Assembly: GCF_900185615.1 (NCBI RefSeq)
Contig: NZ_FYAK01000009.1
Location: 1-64,000, forward strand
Length of the DNA stretch: 64,000 nt
Direction of reading: 5' to 3'
Origin: Photobacterium malacitanum
GTDB lineage: Bacteria; Pseudomonadota; Gammaproteobacteria; Enterobacterales; Vibrionaceae
Shown one piece after another: positions 63,054 to 64,000 of the stretch. Numbering within the stretch: the first letter of the stretch is position 1; every line of letters begins with the position of its first letter. The notes below the pieces were generated by a model that saw nothing but the letters and a program-made list of their open reading frames with translations, searched no databases and was not told the origin of the DNA. A program made the translations under genes and the position numbers.

Positions 63054-64000
63054 ATGTCTCAGCCTTGGCAGCCTACAGCTGATATTACTCAACTTAAACA
63101 ACGTGCTGTTTTACTTGCAACAATTCGTCAGTTCTTTGCTGATCGTGATGTTATTGAAGTGGACACGCCAGCCATGAGTCAGGCAACAGTGACAGATGTG
63201 CATTTACATGCATTTAAAACCCAGTTTGTCGGTCCAGGCTACGCTAACGGACAAACATTATATTTAATGACTAGCCCTGAATTTCATATGAAGCGGTTAT
63301 TGGCTGCAGGTAGTGGGGCTATTTATCAGATCTGTAAATCATTTAGAAATGAAGAGTCGGGACGTTATCATAATCCTGAGTTTACAATGTTGGAATGGTA
63401 TCGACCAGGGTTTGACCATCATCAGCTAATGGCTGAAATGGATGCGTTATTACAGCAAGTATTAGGTTGTGGTACAGCTGAGAAAATGACGTATCAACAA
63501 GCATTTATTGATGTATTAGCTGTATGTCCATTAGAAAGTTCGATGACTGAATTAAAAGCGGCGGCAGCTCGGTTAGGATTGGCAGATATTGCTGAGTCAG
63601 AGCAAGATCGCGATACCTTATTACAATTGCTATTTAGTGTCGGTGTTGAAGCTAAAATTGGTCAAACAGTCCCTGCGTTTGTGTATGACTTTCCTGCGTC
63701 ACAAGCAGCTCTGGCTCAAATAAACCCAACTGATCCACGTGTTGCTGAGCGCTTTGAAGTGTATTTTAAAGGGATTGAACTTGCGAATGGTTTTCATGAG
63801 CTCGCTAACGGGGATGAGCAATTGCAACGTTTTGAGGATGATAACCACAAGCGCATCAGTATGGGATTACAACCACAACCTATTGACATGCATCTTGTTG
63901 AAGCATTACGGGCTGGATTTCCAGATTGTGCTGGGGTCGCATTAGGAATTGATCGCGTGATTATGTTGGCATTAGAGCGCGATCATATTGATCAAGTCAC
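63054..64000 (+). CDS. epmA: EF-P-lysine lysyltransferase EpmA (partial)
   Basis: The frame is open to the window edge with 315 of about 325 residues. It resembles E. coli Epm[19 protein letters not shown], class II synthetase motifs [23 protein letters not shown] and [14 protein letters not shown]. EpmA attaches lysine to EF-P Lys34. It lacks the tRNA anticodon domain of LysS, as expected. It diverges from frdABCD. Confidence 0.96.
   Translation, partial: MSQPWQPTADITQLKQRAVLLATIRQFFADRDVIEVDTPAMSQATVTDVHLHAFKTQFVGPGYANGQTLYLMTSPEFHMKRLLAAGSGAIYQICKSFRNEESGRYHNPEFTMLEWYRPGFDHHQLMAEMDALLQQVLGCGTAEKMTYQQAFIDVLAVCPLESSMTELKAAAARLGLADIAESEQDRDTLLQLLFSVGVEAKIGQTVPAFVYDFPASQAALAQINPTDPRVAERFEVYFKGIELANGFHELANGDEQLQRFEDDNHKRISMGLQPQPIDMHLVEALRAGFPDCAGVALGIDRVIMLALERDHIDQV

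Overview
The window is ordinary chromosomal DNA of a gammaproteobacterium of the family Vibrionaceae, most likely a Photobacterium or a close relative. This rests on moderate AT-richness, on protein sequences very close to Vibrio and E. coli orthologues, and on gene orders typical of Vibrionaceae chromosome 1. I see no rRNA or tRNA gene, no insertion sequence, no prophage and no CRISPR array. The window opens inside tuf and closes inside epmA.

Layout. 1-12.3 kb: end of tuf, secE-nusG, rplKA, rplJL and rpoBC, with promoters, the L10 leader and the rplL-rpoB attenuator. 12.4-21.8 kb: a GGTGCGA heptamer array, then rsd, nudC, hemE, a uracil-DNA-glycosylase-like gene, a 2-hydroxyacid dehydrogenase, yjaG, brnQ, a CNNM/CBS membrane protein, hupA and a DUF1481 lipoprotein. 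21.8-26.2 kb: purHD with a PurR-type operator, a zntR-like regulator, a small lipoprotein and ppnP. 26.2-30.7 kb: the malI/malX-malY locus with three MalI-type palindromes, then a 51-residue zinc-ribbon gene. 30.8-37.6 kb, all on the minus strand: aroQ-accB-accC, yhdT-panF and prmA-dusB-fis. 38-46.7 kb: acs, an HcaT-like transporter, a transporter-fused hybrid kinase and a LuxR-type regulator that resemble the CrbS/CrbR acetate-switch pair, and an isolated DsbD-type thioredoxin. 46.8-64 kb: dcuA-aspA, fxsA, a MATE exporter, groES-groEL, an unrecognised gene, rimK, epmB/efp, frdABCD and the start of epmA, an order much like the E. coli dcuA-aspA-fxsA-groESL-epmB-efp-frd-epmA region.

How the genes work together. 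The first block makes the transcription and translation machinery. The aspA-dcuA-frd genes form an aspartate-to-fumarate-to-succinate anaerobic respiration module with CRP-like sites upstream. The efp, epmB and epmA genes supply elongation factor P and two of its lysine-modifying enzymes. The acs and crbS/crbR-like genes form a probable acetate scavenging module. The most unusual signals are non-coding. The clearest is an untracked 39-codon, branched-chain-residue-rich reading frame followed by two mutually exclusive hairpins upstream of brnQ. Others are a 23-bp hairpin in the purHD leader, the heptamer array, and an AAAAGCTGnAC motif repeated in the intergenic DNA around rimK.
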